From Burkholderia singularis (lineage in GTDB: Bacteria > Pseudomonadota > Gammaproteobacteria > Burkholderiales > Burkholderiaceae), in NCBI RefSeq assembly GCF_900176645.1, contig NZ_FXAN01000075.1:1-40068 (forward strand): 40,068 bases of DNA. The letters are read 5' to 3'. This document shows, piece after piece, positions 1-7,935 of the stretch; positions within the stretch are counted from its first letter, which is position 1, and each line of letters starts with the position of its first letter. The notes under the pieces are model-generated. The model ran no database searches, was not told the origin of the DNA, and saw nothing but the letters and a program-made list of their open reading frames with translations. Position numbers and translations under genes: made by a program.

Positions 1-88
1 CGTTCGCACGAGCCGCAACGGTGGATTCGCAATCAAAACATCAACGCCAGGCCATCACGAAACCACCGCATCTCGTCGATGAGACGGA
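1..88. other. Left flank, no gene recognised
   Basis: These bases lie downstream of the minus-strand peptide gene that ends at 89. I see no credible coding frame, RNA gene or clear terminator hairpin. Any transporter or immunity gene belonging to the peptide would have to lie beyond this edge. Confidence 0.5.
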
Positions 89-346
89 TTAATAGTGATT
101 GGCAGGAATGCCAAGCACGTTCAGCAGACCGTTGCCCAGATTCACGAACGACGTGGTCACCACTTCGCCGATGCTGTATGCGAGCTTGCCGATCGGTGCG
201 CCCAGACCGAGCGTCAGGACGTTACCGAGGGTTTCGCCGACTTGACCAACGGTCGCGCTCAAATTGCCAATCGCGTCGAAAATGCTGTTGCCGTTGTAAT
301 AGCCGCCGGAAACGTATGCGATTTCTTGCTGGTTGAGCTCTTGCAT
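89..346 (-). CDS. Double-glycine-leader peptide (bacteriocin-like precursor)
   Basis: This encodes an 85-residue precursor. The first 15 residues (MQELNQQEIAYVSGG) match the double-glycine leader that is cut and exported by peptidase-containing ABC transporters in class II bacteriocin and microcin systems: an acidic/hydrophobic helix with Leu4, Ile9 and Val12, ending in Gly14-Gly15. Cleavage after Gly15 would release a peptide of about 70 residues. That peptide is rich in Gly, small and hydrophobic residues with GxxxG-like spacing, and it has no cysteines. A ribosome site (GGAGATG, read on the minus strand) lies just before the ATG. No transporter, peptidase or immunity gene is visible, so the locus is either an orphan or continues off the left edge. 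The leader call is sound. Antimicrobial or signalling function is inference. Confidence 0.7.
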   Translation of the reverse strand: MQELNQQEIAYVSGGYYNGNSIFDAIGNLSATVGQVGETLGNVLTLGLGAPIGKLAYSIGEVVTTSFVNLGNGLLNVLGIPANHY

Positions 347-365
347 TACTCATCTCCAAAAAATA

Positions 366-412
366 CCAGATATCCCATCTGGCAGGGTTGTCGATCTGCA
401 ACCAATTTGCAG
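366..412. promoter_or_regulatory. Two 17-bp dyads in the leader of the GG-peptide gene
   Basis: Two perfect inverted repeats sit between the peptide ATG (346) and the larger hairpin at 430-460. The first has arms CCAGAT (366-371) and ATCTGG (377-382). The second has arms CTGCAA (396-401) and TTGCAG (407-412). Both have 6-bp arms and a 5-base centre, and they start 30 bases apart, about three helical turns. This is compatible with a dimeric regulator binding both sites on one face of the DNA. The regulator is unknown. The odd centre differs from a standard lux box. Confidence 0.4.
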
Positions 413-429
413 TTCGAATCATTTTTGTA

Positions 430-460
430 TGCATATGCCGCGGGTATCGCGGCATATGCA
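430..460. repeat. 13-bp perfect inverted repeat upstream of the GG-peptide gene
   Basis: The left arm TGCATATGCCGCG (430-442) and right arm CGCGGCATATGCA (448-460) are perfect complements around a GGTAT loop. It lies about 85 bases upstream of the peptide start codon. It could be an operator or a transcribed hairpin in the 5' leader. On the minus strand it is not followed by a T run, so it does not look like a simple intrinsic terminator for that strand. Confidence 0.5.
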
Positions 461-1015
461 CCGCGTTTTGATGACGGTGGTGTGTAAATGACAGAAATAA
501 AGCGTGGCACGCGTCGAATTTCCGTGTCGAGCCGGTTTGAACTCGATTACGAAAAATAACAAAAAATTTTGCGCATGAAAGTTCGTTGACGCACAAACCG
601 AAAGGATCGCGGGAGCGATGCTCGGCATCAGAAAAGCGATGGAGCGGACACTTTAATTTTTATCGAAAAGTAGCGCGCATTCGCCGAATAGAGAGGGGAA
701 TCTCATTTATTCCAGCGATGTTGCGTTTGGAATGCACTATATATCCCGGCTATTTGACTGAGTTGCGATACCGGCGCGATATATCAGCCATGCCATTCGG
801 ATTTTCAATTGTGCAATATAGATTAATACTTGATCCGAAACTCGGTCGATTGAGTGATTGGGGTTGCGTAAATTGGTTTATCCGGCCGCATATTCGGATC
901 AATCCTATGCGGTGCCTATTGATACGGGAACCGTCATCGAATGGAAGGCGGCGGGAGTACCAGAAAATGACCCGGATGCGCGAACGGGCATGCGCGCCGT
1001 TCGCGCAATGCGGCT
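461..1015. other. AT-richer intergenic region, no convincing gene
   Basis: This stretch is clearly more AT-rich than the rest of the window, especially about 490-870, and contains TATATA-type runs. Open frames here have no ribosome site, no recognisable domain and atypical codon use. It probably contains the promoter of the peptide gene and the 3' end region of the glutathione transferase gene. The base composition shift could mark acquired DNA. Confidence 0.4.
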
Positions 1016-1720
1016 TTACGCACGCGCGGGGATATTCAGTCCGCGTGCGACGGCGGGGCGTGCAACAAACGCATCGAGCGCGCGTGCGACATGTGCATAG
1101 CGATCGAACTCGACCAACTCGCGCGCTTCATAAAAGCCAATCAGATTGCGCACCCACGGGAACGTCGCGATATCGGCGATCGTGTAGGCATCGCCCATGA
1201 TCCACGCGCGCTCCGCGAGGCGGCCGTCGAGCACGTGCAGCAAACGCTTCGCCTCGTCGACATAGCGATTGAGCGGGCGCTTGTCCTCGTATTCGCGGCC
1301 GGCGAATTTGTGAAAGAACCCGATCTGTCCGAACATTGGACCAATGCCCGCCATCTGGAACATCAGCCACTGGATCGTCTCGTAGCGGCGCGCCGGATCG
1401 GCCGGAATGAATTGCCCCGTCTTGTCGGCGAGATAGAGCAGGATCGCGCCCGATTCGAACAATGCAAGCGGTTTGCCGCCCGGGCCGTGGGGATCGATGA
1501 TCGCCGGAATCTTATTGTTCGGGTTCAGCGACAGAAAGGCGGGGGACATCTGGTCGTTCGTATCGAAGCGCACCAGATGAGGCTCGTAAGGCAGGCCGGT
1601 CTCTTCTAGCAAGATCGATACCTTGACACCGTTCGGCGTCGGCAGCGAGTAGAGCTGAATGCGATCCGGGTGTTGGGCGGGCCATTTCTGTGTAATCGGG
1701 AATGCGGAAAGATCGGACAT
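1016..1720 (-). CDS. Glutathione S-transferase, YfcG/Ure2p-like
   Basis: A 234-residue glutathione transferase of the bacterial Nu/YfcG-Ure2p group, which uses glutathione or its disulfide and often acts as a disulfide-bond reductase. The N-terminal thioredoxin fold carries YSLPTPNG (residues 24-31). By alignment Thr28 and Asn30 correspond to the Thr-Pro-Asn residues that contact glutathione in E. coli YfcG, replacing a catalytic Tyr/Ser/Cys. The cis-Pro segment PNNKIPAI and the glutathione-binding FESGAILLYLADKTG follow. The C-terminal half is the all-helical domain with ADIATFPWV. About 20 extra residues precede the first strand compared with YfcG, so a slightly later start is possible. It is likely cytosolic and monocistronic. 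Substrate is unknown. Confidence 0.88.
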   Translation of the reverse strand: MSDLSAFPITQKWPAQHPDRIQLYSLPTPNGVKVSILLEETGLPYEPHLVRFDTNDQMSPAFLSLNPNNKIPAIIDPHGPGGKPLALFESGAILLYLADKTGQFIPADPARRYETIQWLMFQMAGIGPMFGQIGFFHKFAGREYEDKRPLNRYVDEAKRLLHVLDGRLAERAWIMGDAYTIADIATFPWVRNLIGFYEARELVEFDRYAHVARALDAFVARPAVARGLNIPARA

Positions 1721-2166
1721 GGGTGGATTTCACTCGTTCGAAGAAACCAGATGGGGCGCCGCCGGCCTGCCGGAAAAACAGGCCGATGCGCGTCCGTCAA
1801 TGTAGCTGATCCGGCGCATTGTTGCTCGGTCTTCAAGAGTCGGGGCGCTCGAGGCTTGGTTGAAGCCGCCCGATGGCGGAGCGGGGCCGCGCGTGCCGTT
1901 GCCGTTCCAACGAATCGCACGGCGTTTTGTCGTGCTGCGGGCGTGTGCGGCGAGCGTCGCCTAGCCCATGCGGGCGGCGCGAAGGCGACGGTGCGCGGGC
2001 GCGCGGAAGGCCAGTCGAATGGCCGGTCGGATTCGAGCGGCAGACCGCAGCGATCGCACCGTTGCGACAACCCGCTTCAGCGCCTTCGCGGCATGCATGC
2101 CGCGGCCGTTCGCAGACAGCCGGTCTCTCACGGCAACCTGTCTGGCACGGATGCGTTACGCCGCTG
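1721..2166. other. Intergenic region with an 18-bp palindrome
   Basis: No gene could be supported in these 446 bases: the frames that cross it are arginine-rich shadows without ribosome sites. A perfect 18-bp palindrome, CGCGGCATGCATGCCGCG (2087-2104), lies about 60 bases past the LysR stop codon and could act as its terminator or a binding site. A 7-bp inverted repeat (1763-1769 with 1779-1785) lies in the probable 5' leader of the glutathione transferase gene. Confidence 0.45.
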
Positions 2167-3087
2167 TCAACGCGGTTGGGGTGCGGCCGCATGCTCGCGC
2201 AGCACCGTGATGAACGCGCGCAGCTTCGGCGGAACATGCTTGCGGTTCGCGTAGTAAAGCCACATCGGCGGCAGCGTGCGGCACGCACCGGGCAGCACTT
2301 CGCGCAGCGTGCCGCGGCGCAGGTCATCCTCGATGCGCTCGCGCATGAACACAAGCGCGATGCCCGCGCCCGCGCGCGCGGCCTCGATCACCGCGTCGGT
2401 ATCGGTGCTGACGAAACGTCCCGCGATATCGATCTCCACGTCGCGGCGCCCGTCGCGCAACGGCCATTTGTGCAACCGGCCGCTCTTGGGAAAACGAAAG
2501 ACCACGCACATGTGCCGTGCGAGATCGCCGACCTTCGTCGGCATGCCGTGCCGCGCGAGATAGTCGGGCGACGCGACGAGCGCGCATGTCAGCGCGGGCG
2601 CGATCTTCACGCCGACCATCCCCGGTTGCAACCGGTCCGCCAGGCGGATGCCCGCATCGAGCCGCTCCTTGACGATATCGACCAGATGATCCTCGTAGCG
2701 GATCTCGATGCTCACTTTCGGGTAGCGCTCGAAGAAATCGGCAAGCACCTCGGCCGTGACGACCCATTTCGCCAGATGCAGCGCGCTGATGCGCAAATGG
2801 CCCTCGGGATCGTCACGTGCATCGTTCAGCGCGTTGCGCGCGTCGACGACCTGCTGGTAAGGCTGCGCGACCGCGTCGCGGTAGCGCTGGCCGGCTTCGG
2901 TCAGGCTCACGCCGCGCGTGCTGCGGCTAAACAGCTTGACCTTCAATTCGTCCTCGAGCAGTCCGATCGCCAGGCTGACGGCGGCCGGCGTCAAGCCGAG
3001 CGCTGCTGCCGCACGCGTGAAATTACCGAACGTGACGACGCTCATGAAAACGTGCAGGCCACCAAGTGGATCGCGTCGTAGAGTCAT
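2167..3087 (-). CDS. LysR-family transcriptional regulator
   Basis: A 306-residue LysR-type regulator. The N-terminal winged helix-turn-helix is clear (FTRAAAALGLTPAAVSLAI with the following LFSRSTRGVSLTEAGQRY). After it comes the periplasmic-binding-protein-like effector domain (RISA...ADRLQPGMVGVKIAPAL...GAGIALVF). I chose the ATG at 3087 rather than the frame's upstream ATG at 3117 because family members begin shortly before the DNA-binding helix; neither start has a strong ribosome site. It is divergent from the HbpS-like/SDR pair, with a dyad operator candidate at 3106-3117 in the shared region. The usual arrangement for this family is control of the divergent genes and of itself. The inducer is unknown. 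Confidence 0.88.
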   Translation of the reverse strand: MTLRRDPLGGLHVFMSVVTFGNFTRAAAALGLTPAAVSLAIGLLEDELKVKLFSRSTRGVSLTEAGQRYRDAVAQPYQQVVDARNALNDARDDPEGHLRISALHLAKWVVTAEVLADFFERYPKVSIEIRYEDHLVDIVKERLDAGIRLADRLQPGMVGVKIAPALTCALVASPDYLARHGMPTKVGDLARHMCVVFRFPKSGRLHKWPLRDGRRDVEIDIAGRFVSTDTDAVIEAARAGAGIALVFMRERIEDDLRRGTLREVLPGACRTLPPMWLYYANRKHVPPKLRAFITVLREHAAAPQPR

Positions 3088-3105
3088 TAGAAAAACTTGA
3101 TACTG

Positions 3106-3117
3106 TTGTGAGCACAA
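3106..3117. promoter_or_regulatory. Dyad operator candidate between LysR gene and HbpS-like gene
   Basis: TTGTG (3106-3110) and CACAA (3113-3117) form a perfect inverted repeat with a 2-base centre in the divergent intergenic region. LysR proteins bind interrupted dyads of the T-N11-A type upstream of their targets, and this short dyad lies just upstream of the LysR start. Assignment to this regulator is inference. Confidence 0.4.
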
Positions 3118-3182
3118 TACCGATTCTCTCAGATACCGGCGTTTCCTACACTGGGCACCAGTCGAATCGCAAGGAGCTGCCG

Positions 3183-3623
3183 GTGTCCACTGAACTTACC
3201 CTGGAGCGCGCGTTGCGCGTCGTCGACATCGGCATCAGCCATGCGGCACGGCTGAACGTGCCCGGCGTCGCGATCGCCGTGGTCGACGCCGGCGCGCATC
3301 TGGTTGCGTTCGCGAGGATGGACGGCGCGTTTCTCGGCGCGATCGATTTAGCGATGCGCAAGGCCGGCACGGCCGTGCGGTTTCGCACGTCGAGCGCGGC
3401 GCTTGGCCCGCTGTCGGCGGCCGATGGGCCGATTCGCACGATCGAACTCAGCAATGGCGGACTCGCGCTGTTCGGCGGCGGCCTGCCGCTGTTCGACACG
3501 CGCGGGCGCTGCGCCGGCGCCGTCGGCATATCGGGCGGCTCGGTCGACGACGACGAAGCGATCGCGCTGACCTGCGCCGAGGCGTTCGCGATCCTAATCA
3601 ATACGTCACATCATTCGGAATAG
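3183..3623 (+). CDS. HbpS/GlcG-family (DUF336) protein
   Basis: A 146-residue protein of the HbpS/GlcG family (Pfam Haem_degrading, formerly DUF336). Family features visible are the early ALRVVDIGISHAARLNVPGVAIAVVDAGAHLVAFARMDGA block, given here in outline: a helix, then the strand with VDAGAHLVAFARMDGA. Next come the LAMRKAGTAVRF helix and the GGLPLF...CAGAVGISGGSVDDDEAIA end. Some relatives bind heme or corrinoids; others sit next to dehydrogenases with unknown roles. The start is a GTG at 3183 preceded by AAGGAG (3171-3176), which is better supported than the upstream ATG at 3066. The short-chain dehydrogenase begins 11 bases after the stop, so the two are probably one transcript. Divergent LysR control is likely. 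Confidence 0.82.
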   Translation: MSTELTLERALRVVDIGISHAARLNVPGVAIAVVDAGAHLVAFARMDGAFLGAIDLAMRKAGTAVRFRTSSAALGPLSAADGPIRTIELSNGGLALFGGGLPLFDTRGRCAGAVGISGGSVDDDEAIALTCAEAFAILINTSHHSE

Positions 3624-3634
3624 GGAGTAATGAC

Positions 3635-4423
3635 ATGGCTCAGAAACGCATTCTGATCACGGGCGCGGGCTCCGGTTTCGGGCGTGAAGCCGCGCTGCGG
3701 CTCGCCGCGAAAGGCCATCAGGTGATAGCCAGCGTGCAGATCGTGCCGCAGATCACCGCGCTGCGTGCCGAAGCCGCGCGGCGCGGCGTGACGCTCGATG
3801 TCGTGAAGCTCGACGTCACGTCCGCGCGCGACCGCGCGCAGGCCGCCCATTGGGACATCGACGTGCTGCTGAACAATGCCGGCGCAGGCGAGGCGGGCGC
3901 GCTCGTCGATTTGCCTGTCGACATCGTGCGCGAATTGTTCGAAACCAACGTATTCGGCCCGCTCGAATTGACCCAGCAAATCGCGCGCGCAATGATCGCC
4001 CGGCAGCGCGGCAAGATCGTGTTCGTCTCGTCGATCGCGGGCTTGATTACCGGCGCGTACACGGGGGCGTATTGCGCATCGAAGCATGCGCTCGAATCGG
4101 TGGCCGAGGCGATGCACCAGGAGCTTGCATCACATGGAATCCAGATCGCAATCGTCAATCCCGGGCCGTACAACACCGGCTTCAACGATCGGATGGTCGA
4201 GACGCCGAGCCGCTGGCTCGATCCGGCGCGCGATGTGGCAACGCCTGCCCAATTGAAGTTTCCGCTCGATCAGTTCGATCCGGAAGAGATGATCGAGAAG
4301 ATCGTCGAGGTGACGGAAAGCGACGGCGGGCTGTTGCGCAATCTGCTGCCCGCCGCGATCGAACAGTTCGTGCGCGACGAGCAGGCGCATGCTTGGACGC
4401 GTCGCCAGAACGGCGAGGCATGA
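3635..4423 (+). CDS. Short-chain dehydrogenase/reductase (SDR)
   Basis: A 262-residue classical SDR oxidoreductase with a Rossmann fold. Visible motifs are the cofactor-binding TGAGSGFG (residues 9-16), the stabilising NNAG (80-83), the catalytic Ser in VSSIAG (about 132-133) and the Tyr146-x-x-x-Lys150 pair (YCASK). The second strand ends SVQI, lacking an obvious acidic residue for NAD, so cofactor preference cannot be settled by eye. NPGPYNTGF matches the usual NPG-T loop after the active site. GGGAG lies 7 bases before the ATG. It follows the HbpS-like gene at once, so both probably serve one oxidation step of a small molecule. The substrate is unknown. Confidence 0.9.
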   Translation: MAQKRILITGAGSGFGREAALRLAAKGHQVIASVQIVPQITALRAEAARRGVTLDVVKLDVTSARDRAQAAHWDIDVLLNNAGAGEAGALVDLPVDIVRELFETNVFGPLELTQQIARAMIARQRGKIVFVSSIAGLITGAYTGAYCASKHALESVAEAMHQELASHGIQIAIVNPGPYNTGFNDRMVETPSRWLDPARDVATPAQLKFPLDQFDPEEMIEKIVEVTESDGGLLRNLLPAAIEQFVRDEQAHAWTRRQNGEA

Positions 4424-4445
4424 AGGAGCACGAGCCCCGTCAGCA

Positions 4446-4479
4446 ACGGCAACGGGCAGAGGCGGGCGCCCGCTGCCGT
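4446..4479 (+). terminator. Probable terminator of the HbpS-like/SDR transcript
   Basis: Arms ACGGCAACGGGC (4446-4457) and GCCCGCTGCCGT (4468-4479) pair over 12 positions with one mismatch around a 10-base loop, 22 bases after the SDR stop. The following plus-strand sequence has a modest T content (GTTATCGTTTATC). This fits a weak intrinsic terminator. Confidence 0.5.
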
Positions 4480-4546
4480 GCGTGGTTATCGTTTATCCGA
4501 TCAAACGGATTCCGACCAAACGGGCCGCGCCAACGGTACGGCTGAT

Positions 4547-4589
4547 CGCGATAGCGCGCGCGGCAATGGGCGCCGCGCGCGCTATCGCG
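4547..4589. terminator. 18-bp perfect hairpin overlapping the arcC stop codon
   Basis: The left arm CGCGATAGCGCGCGCGGC (4547-4564) is perfectly complementary to 4572-4589, with the 7-base loop AATGGGC. The arcC stop codon (TAG, read on the minus strand from 4584 to 4582) lies inside the right arm. The hairpin sits between converging genes and could stop transcription from both sides, though no T tract follows on either strand. Roadblock, mRNA 3'-end stabilisation or Rho-linked termination are alternatives. Confidence 0.6.
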
Positions 4590-5520
4590 GCGCACGGCAA
4601 CGCATCCCGTGCACACGGCTGCTGACACGGGTGCCTGCGCGGCCGTCCACAATCGCGACGATATCCGGCAATGCGCCGATTACCGCGTCACGGCCAGTCT
4701 GTGCCGCAAACTCGATGGCTGCCTCAACCTTGGGCCCCATCGAGCCGGCGGCGAAGCCGAGCGTCTCGAGCACATCCGGGTGCGCGGCTTCGATGCGCGC
4801 TTGCGTCGGTTTGCCCCAGTCGACATAGGCGCCGTCGACGTCCGTTGCGATCACGAGCAGATCCGCTTGCAGTTCACGCGCGAGCAGCGACGCGCACAGA
4901 TCCTTGTCGATCACGGCCTCGACGCCGCAGAGCTTGCGGTTTGCGTCGTAGCGCGTCGGAATGCCGCCGCCGCCCGCGCAGATCACGATCGCGCCGTGCT
5001 CAAGCAGCCACTTGATCGGGCGGATCTCGAAGATGCGCCGCGGCTTCGGGCTCGGCACGACGCGGCGGAACTGGCCGCCGTCGGGCGCGATCTGCCAGCC
5101 GTGCTCGCGTGCGAGGCGCTCGGCCTCGTCGCGCGAATAAACGGGGCCGATCGGCTTGGTCGGATGCGCGAACGCCGGATCGTCCGGATCGACCTCGACC
5201 TGCGTGAGAAGCGTCGCGAACGGCACATCGGGCGGCAGCAGATTGCCCATTTCCTGCTCGATCAGATAGCCGATCATGCCTTCCGTCTGCGCGCCGAGCA
5301 CGTCGAGCGAATATGGCTCGACGTCCGCATACGCGGCGCTTTGCAGCGCAAGCAGCCCCACCTGCGGCCCATTGCCGTGCGCGATCACCAGTTCGTTGCC
5401 GGGGGCGATTTGTGCGATCTGTTCGGCCGCCGTCCTCACGTTTTGCCGCTGGTGGGCTTCGGTCATCGGCTGATTGCGCTGCAATAGCGCATTGCCGCCC
5501 AGTGCGATGACGATACGCAT
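4582..5520 (-). CDS. arcC: Carbamate kinase
   Basis: A 312-residue carbamate kinase, the last step of the arginine deiminase pathway: carbamoyl phosphate plus ADP gives ATP, CO2 and ammonia. Length and motifs fit the family. These are the N-terminal [15 protein letters not shown], the nucleotide/phosphate loop [28 protein letters not shown], the glycine-rich [10 protein letters not shown], and the C-terminal [20 protein letters not shown] precedes the ATG. It is the distal gene of arcDABC, 56 bases after arcB. Its final codons lie in an 18-bp hairpin that probably defines the operon 3' end. The protein is a cytosolic enzyme and ends with a short basic tail (GMRCRAPR). Confidence 0.96.
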   Translation of the reverse strand: MRIVIALGGNALLQRNQPMTEAHQRQNVRTAAEQIAQIAPGNELVIAHGNGPQVGLLALQSAAYADVEPYSLDVLGAQTEGMIGYLIEQEMGNLLPPDVPFATLLTQVEVDPDDPAFAHPTKPIGPVYSRDEAERLAREHGWQIAPDGGQFRRVVPSPKPRRIFEIRPIKWLLEHGAIVICAGGGGIPTRYDANRKLCGVEAVIDKDLCASLLARELQADLLVIATDVDGAYVDWGKPTQARIEAAHPDVLETLGFAAGSMGPKVEAAIEFAAQTGRDAVIGALPDIVAIVDGRAGTRVSSRVHGMRCRAPR

Positions 5521-5576
5521 CGTGTTTCTCCTCGATTCTTAAAAGACCAACGGCAAAGCGCCGCCGCGTGACCGGC

Positions 5577-6587
5577 TCAAATGTCCCCGAGCGTCGCGAC
5601 GAGTACCGCCTTGATCGTGTGCATCCGGTTTTCAGCCTGTTCGAATGCGATGCAACGGGGCGATTCGAATACGTCGTCCGTCACCTCGATGCCGTTTTTC
5701 AGTTGCGCATAACGCTCGACGATCTGCTTGCCGACCTTCGTGTCACAGTTGTGAAACGCGGGCAGGCAATGCATGAAGCACGTGCGCGGATTGCCGGTCG
5801 ATTCGATCAACTGACGATTCACCTGATAGGGCAGCAGCGCGGCGATCCGCTCGTCCCACGCGTCGACCGGTTCGCCCATCGATACCCACACGTCGGTATG
5901 AATGAAGTCGACGCCCTTGACCGCGTCGTAAGGGTTGTCGGTCAGCGTGATCCGCGCGCCGCTCTCGGCGGCGAACGCGTTGCATTGCTCGACGAATTCG
6001 GCGGCCGGCCACAGCGATTTCGGCGCGCCGATGCGCACGTCCATCCCGAGCTTCGCGCCGATCAGCAACAGCGAGTTGCCCATGTTGTTGCGCGCGTCGC
6101 CGAGATACGCGTAGCGGATATCGTGCAGCGGCTTGTCGCTGTGCTCGCGCATTGTCAGCACGTCCGCGAGCATTTGCGTCGGGTGATATTCGTCGGTCAG
6201 CCCGTTGAAGACCGGCACGCCCGCGTATTTCGCCAGTTCCTCGACCGTCTCTTGCGCGAAGCCGCGATACTCGATCGCGTCGTACATCCGGCCGAGCACG
6301 CGCGCGGTGTCCTTCATGCTTTCCTTGTGGCCGATCTGCGACGACACCGGATCGATGTAGGTGACGTTCGCGCCTTGATCGTGCGCGGCCACCTCGAATG
6401 CGCAGCGCGTGCGGGTTGAGGTTTTTTCGAAAATCAGCGCGATGTTCTTGCGGGCAAGATGCGGCTGTTCGGTGCCGCTATATTTCGCGCGCTTCAAGTC
6501 GCGGGCGAGATCCAGCAGATAGCGCAGCTCGCGCGGGCTGTGATGAACCAGACTCAGCAGATGGCGGTTGTGCAGGTTGAAGCCCAT
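5577..6587 (-). CDS. arcB: Catabolic ornithine carbamoyltransferase
   Basis: A 336-residue ornithine carbamoyltransferase. In the arginine deiminase pathway it runs toward phosphorolysis of citrulline to ornithine and carbamoyl phosphate. Visible motifs are the carbamoyl-phosphate site [10 protein letters not shown] (Ser57-Thr-Arg-Thr), HPTQMLAD, the DxxxSMG segment (DVWVSMGE) for ornithine, and the catalytic MHCLPAFH. Length and position between arcA and arcC point to the catabolic isozyme rather than the biosynthetic ArgF. ACGGAG precedes the ATG. A stable hairpin (6613-6637) separates it from arcA. Cytosolic. Confidence 0.96.
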   Translation of the reverse strand: MGFNLHNRHLLSLVHHSPRELRYLLDLARDLKRAKYSGTEQPHLARKNIALIFEKTSTRTRCAFEVAAHDQGANVTYIDPVSSQIGHKESMKDTARVLGRMYDAIEYRGFAQETVEELAKYAGVPVFNGLTDEYHPTQMLADVLTMREHSDKPLHDIRYAYLGDARNNMGNSLLLIGAKLGMDVRIGAPKSLWPAAEFVEQCNAFAAESGARITLTDNPYDAVKGVDFIHTDVWVSMGEPVDAWDERIAALLPYQVNRQLIESTGNPRTCFMHCLPAFHNCDTKVGKQIVERYAQLKNGIEVTDDVFESPRCIAFEQAENRMHTIKAVLVATLGDI

Positions 6588-6612
6588 CGAATTTCTCCGT
6601 GAATGATTGGAA

Positions 6613-6637
6613 ATGCGTGCGGCGAAACCGCACGCAT
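6613..6637. repeat. arcA-arcB intercistronic hairpin
   Basis: Arms ATGCGTGCGG (6613-6622) and CCGCACGCAT (6628-6637) are perfect complements around a CGAAA loop, inside the 57-base gap between the arcA stop and the arcB start. In the minus-strand transcript it lies just after arcA. It could stabilise the 3' end of an arcDA message after processing, or cause partial termination, adjusting enzyme ratios. Confidence 0.55.
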
Positions 6638-6644
6638 CAGGCGC

Positions 6645-7907
6645 TCAGTAGTCGACCGCATCGCGCAGGACAGGGCAGGTCATGCAATGGCCGCCGCCGC
6701 GTCCGCGGCCGAGTTCGCTCGAGCCGATCGTGATCACCTCGACGCCCGCCTTGCGCAGCAGCGTGTTCGTGTAGGTGTTGCGGTCGTACCCGACCACGAC
6801 GCCGGGCTCGATGCAGACCATGTTGTTGCCGTCGTCCCATTGTTCGCGCTCGGCGGCGAACTCGTTGCCGCCCGTCTCGACGGTGCGCAGCGCCTTCAGG
6901 CCGAGCGCTTGCGCGACGACCTCGACGAACGGCCGCTCCTCGCGCACGATGTCGATGCCGCCGCATGCGCGATCGTCCGGGCGCAGCGTGAACGGCACGA
7001 TACGTTCGACGACGTCGGGAAACACCGTGACGAGATCGCGGTCGCAGAAGCTGAATACCGTGTCGAGATGCATCGACGCGCGCGAGCTGGGCAGCCCGGC
7101 GACGATCACGCGCTCGGCCGCGCCCTTGTCGAACAGCGCTCGGGCGAGCTGTCCGATCGCCTGCTGCGACGTGCGCTCGCCCATGCCGACGAGCACGATG
7201 CCGCGGCCAAGCGGCATCACGTCGCCCCCTTCGAGCGTTGCCATTCCGTGATCGCGGTCGGGATCGCCATACCAGATGTCGAACTGTGAATCGGCGAAGT
7301 GCGGGTGGAACTTGTAGACCGCCGCGACGAGCAGCGTTTCCTGGCGGCGTGCGGGCCAGTGCATCGGATTGAGCGTGACGCCGCGATAGATCCAGCACGA
7401 CGTGTCGCGCGTAAACATCATGTTCGGTAGCGGCGGCAACACGAACGACGCCCGGCCGAGATAGCCGCGAAACAGCGCCAGTGCCTTCGAATCGTCGCGG
7501 CCGGTGATGTCGCTCGCGGCGACGCCGCCGATCAGGAATTCGGCCAGCGCACGCGGCTCGAGGCTTTCCAGCCACGCGCGCACGTCGTCGACGAGACCGA
7601 TGCCGACGCTGTCGGCGGTGATCTTGCGATCGAGAATCCACTTGAGCGCGACGGGATTGGAAACCGTCTCGGTCAGCAGATTGTGCATTTCGAGCACTTC
7701 GACGCCGCGCTCGCGCATCTTCGACACGAAATCGAAATGGTCGCGCTTTGCCTGATTGACCCACATCACGTCGTCGAACAGCAGTTCGTCGCAATTGCTC
7801 GGCGTCAGGCGCTGATGCGCGAGACCGGGCGAGCTGACGAGCACCGTGCGCAGTTTGCCGACCTCGGAATGGACGCCGACTTCAGGGGCATGAGTGGCTT
7901 GGGTCAT
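6645..7907 (-). CDS. arcA: Arginine deiminase
   Basis: A 420-residue arginine deiminase converting arginine to citrulline and ammonia, the first enzyme of the pathway. Features in order are [17 protein letters not shown] near the N-terminus, [25 protein letters not shown], the active-site [11 protein letters not shown], the catalytic His region [12 protein letters not shown], and the nucleophile loop GGGHCMTCP near the C-terminus. The catalytic cysteine is Cys408, aligned by motif with Cys406 of the Pseudomonas enzyme. The open frame extends far upstream of this start, but AGGAGG precedes the ATG at 7907 and the extension reads through the end of arcD. Twenty-eight bases separate it from arcD. 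Cytosolic. Confidence 0.97.
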   Translation of the reverse strand: MTQATHAPEVGVHSEVGKLRTVLVSSPGLAHQRLTPSNCDELLFDDVMWVNQAKRDHFDFVSKMRERGVEVLEMHNLLTETVSNPVALKWILDRKITADSVGIGLVDDVRAWLESLEPRALAEFLIGGVAASDITGRDDSKALALFRGYLGRASFVLPPLPNMMFTRDTSCWIYRGVTLNPMHWPARRQETLLVAAVYKFHPHFADSQFDIWYGDPDRDHGMATLEGGDVMPLGRGIVLVGMGERTSQQAIGQLARALFDKGAAERVIVAGLPSSRASMHLDTVFSFCDRDLVTVFPDVVERIVPFTLRPDDRACGGIDIVREERPFVEVVAQALGLKALRTVETGGNEFAAEREQWDDGNNMVCIEPGVVVGYDRNTYTNTLLRKAGVEVITIGSSELGRGRGGGHCMTCPVLRDAVDY

Positions 7908-7935
7908 ATCGGATACCTCCTGGTTCAAAGGTGAC

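Noticed and set aside
586..1200. Plus-strand frame of about 200 codons in the AT-richer region
   Set aside because: No ribosome site or domain; it runs into the glutathione transferase gene antisense and has atypical composition along its length.
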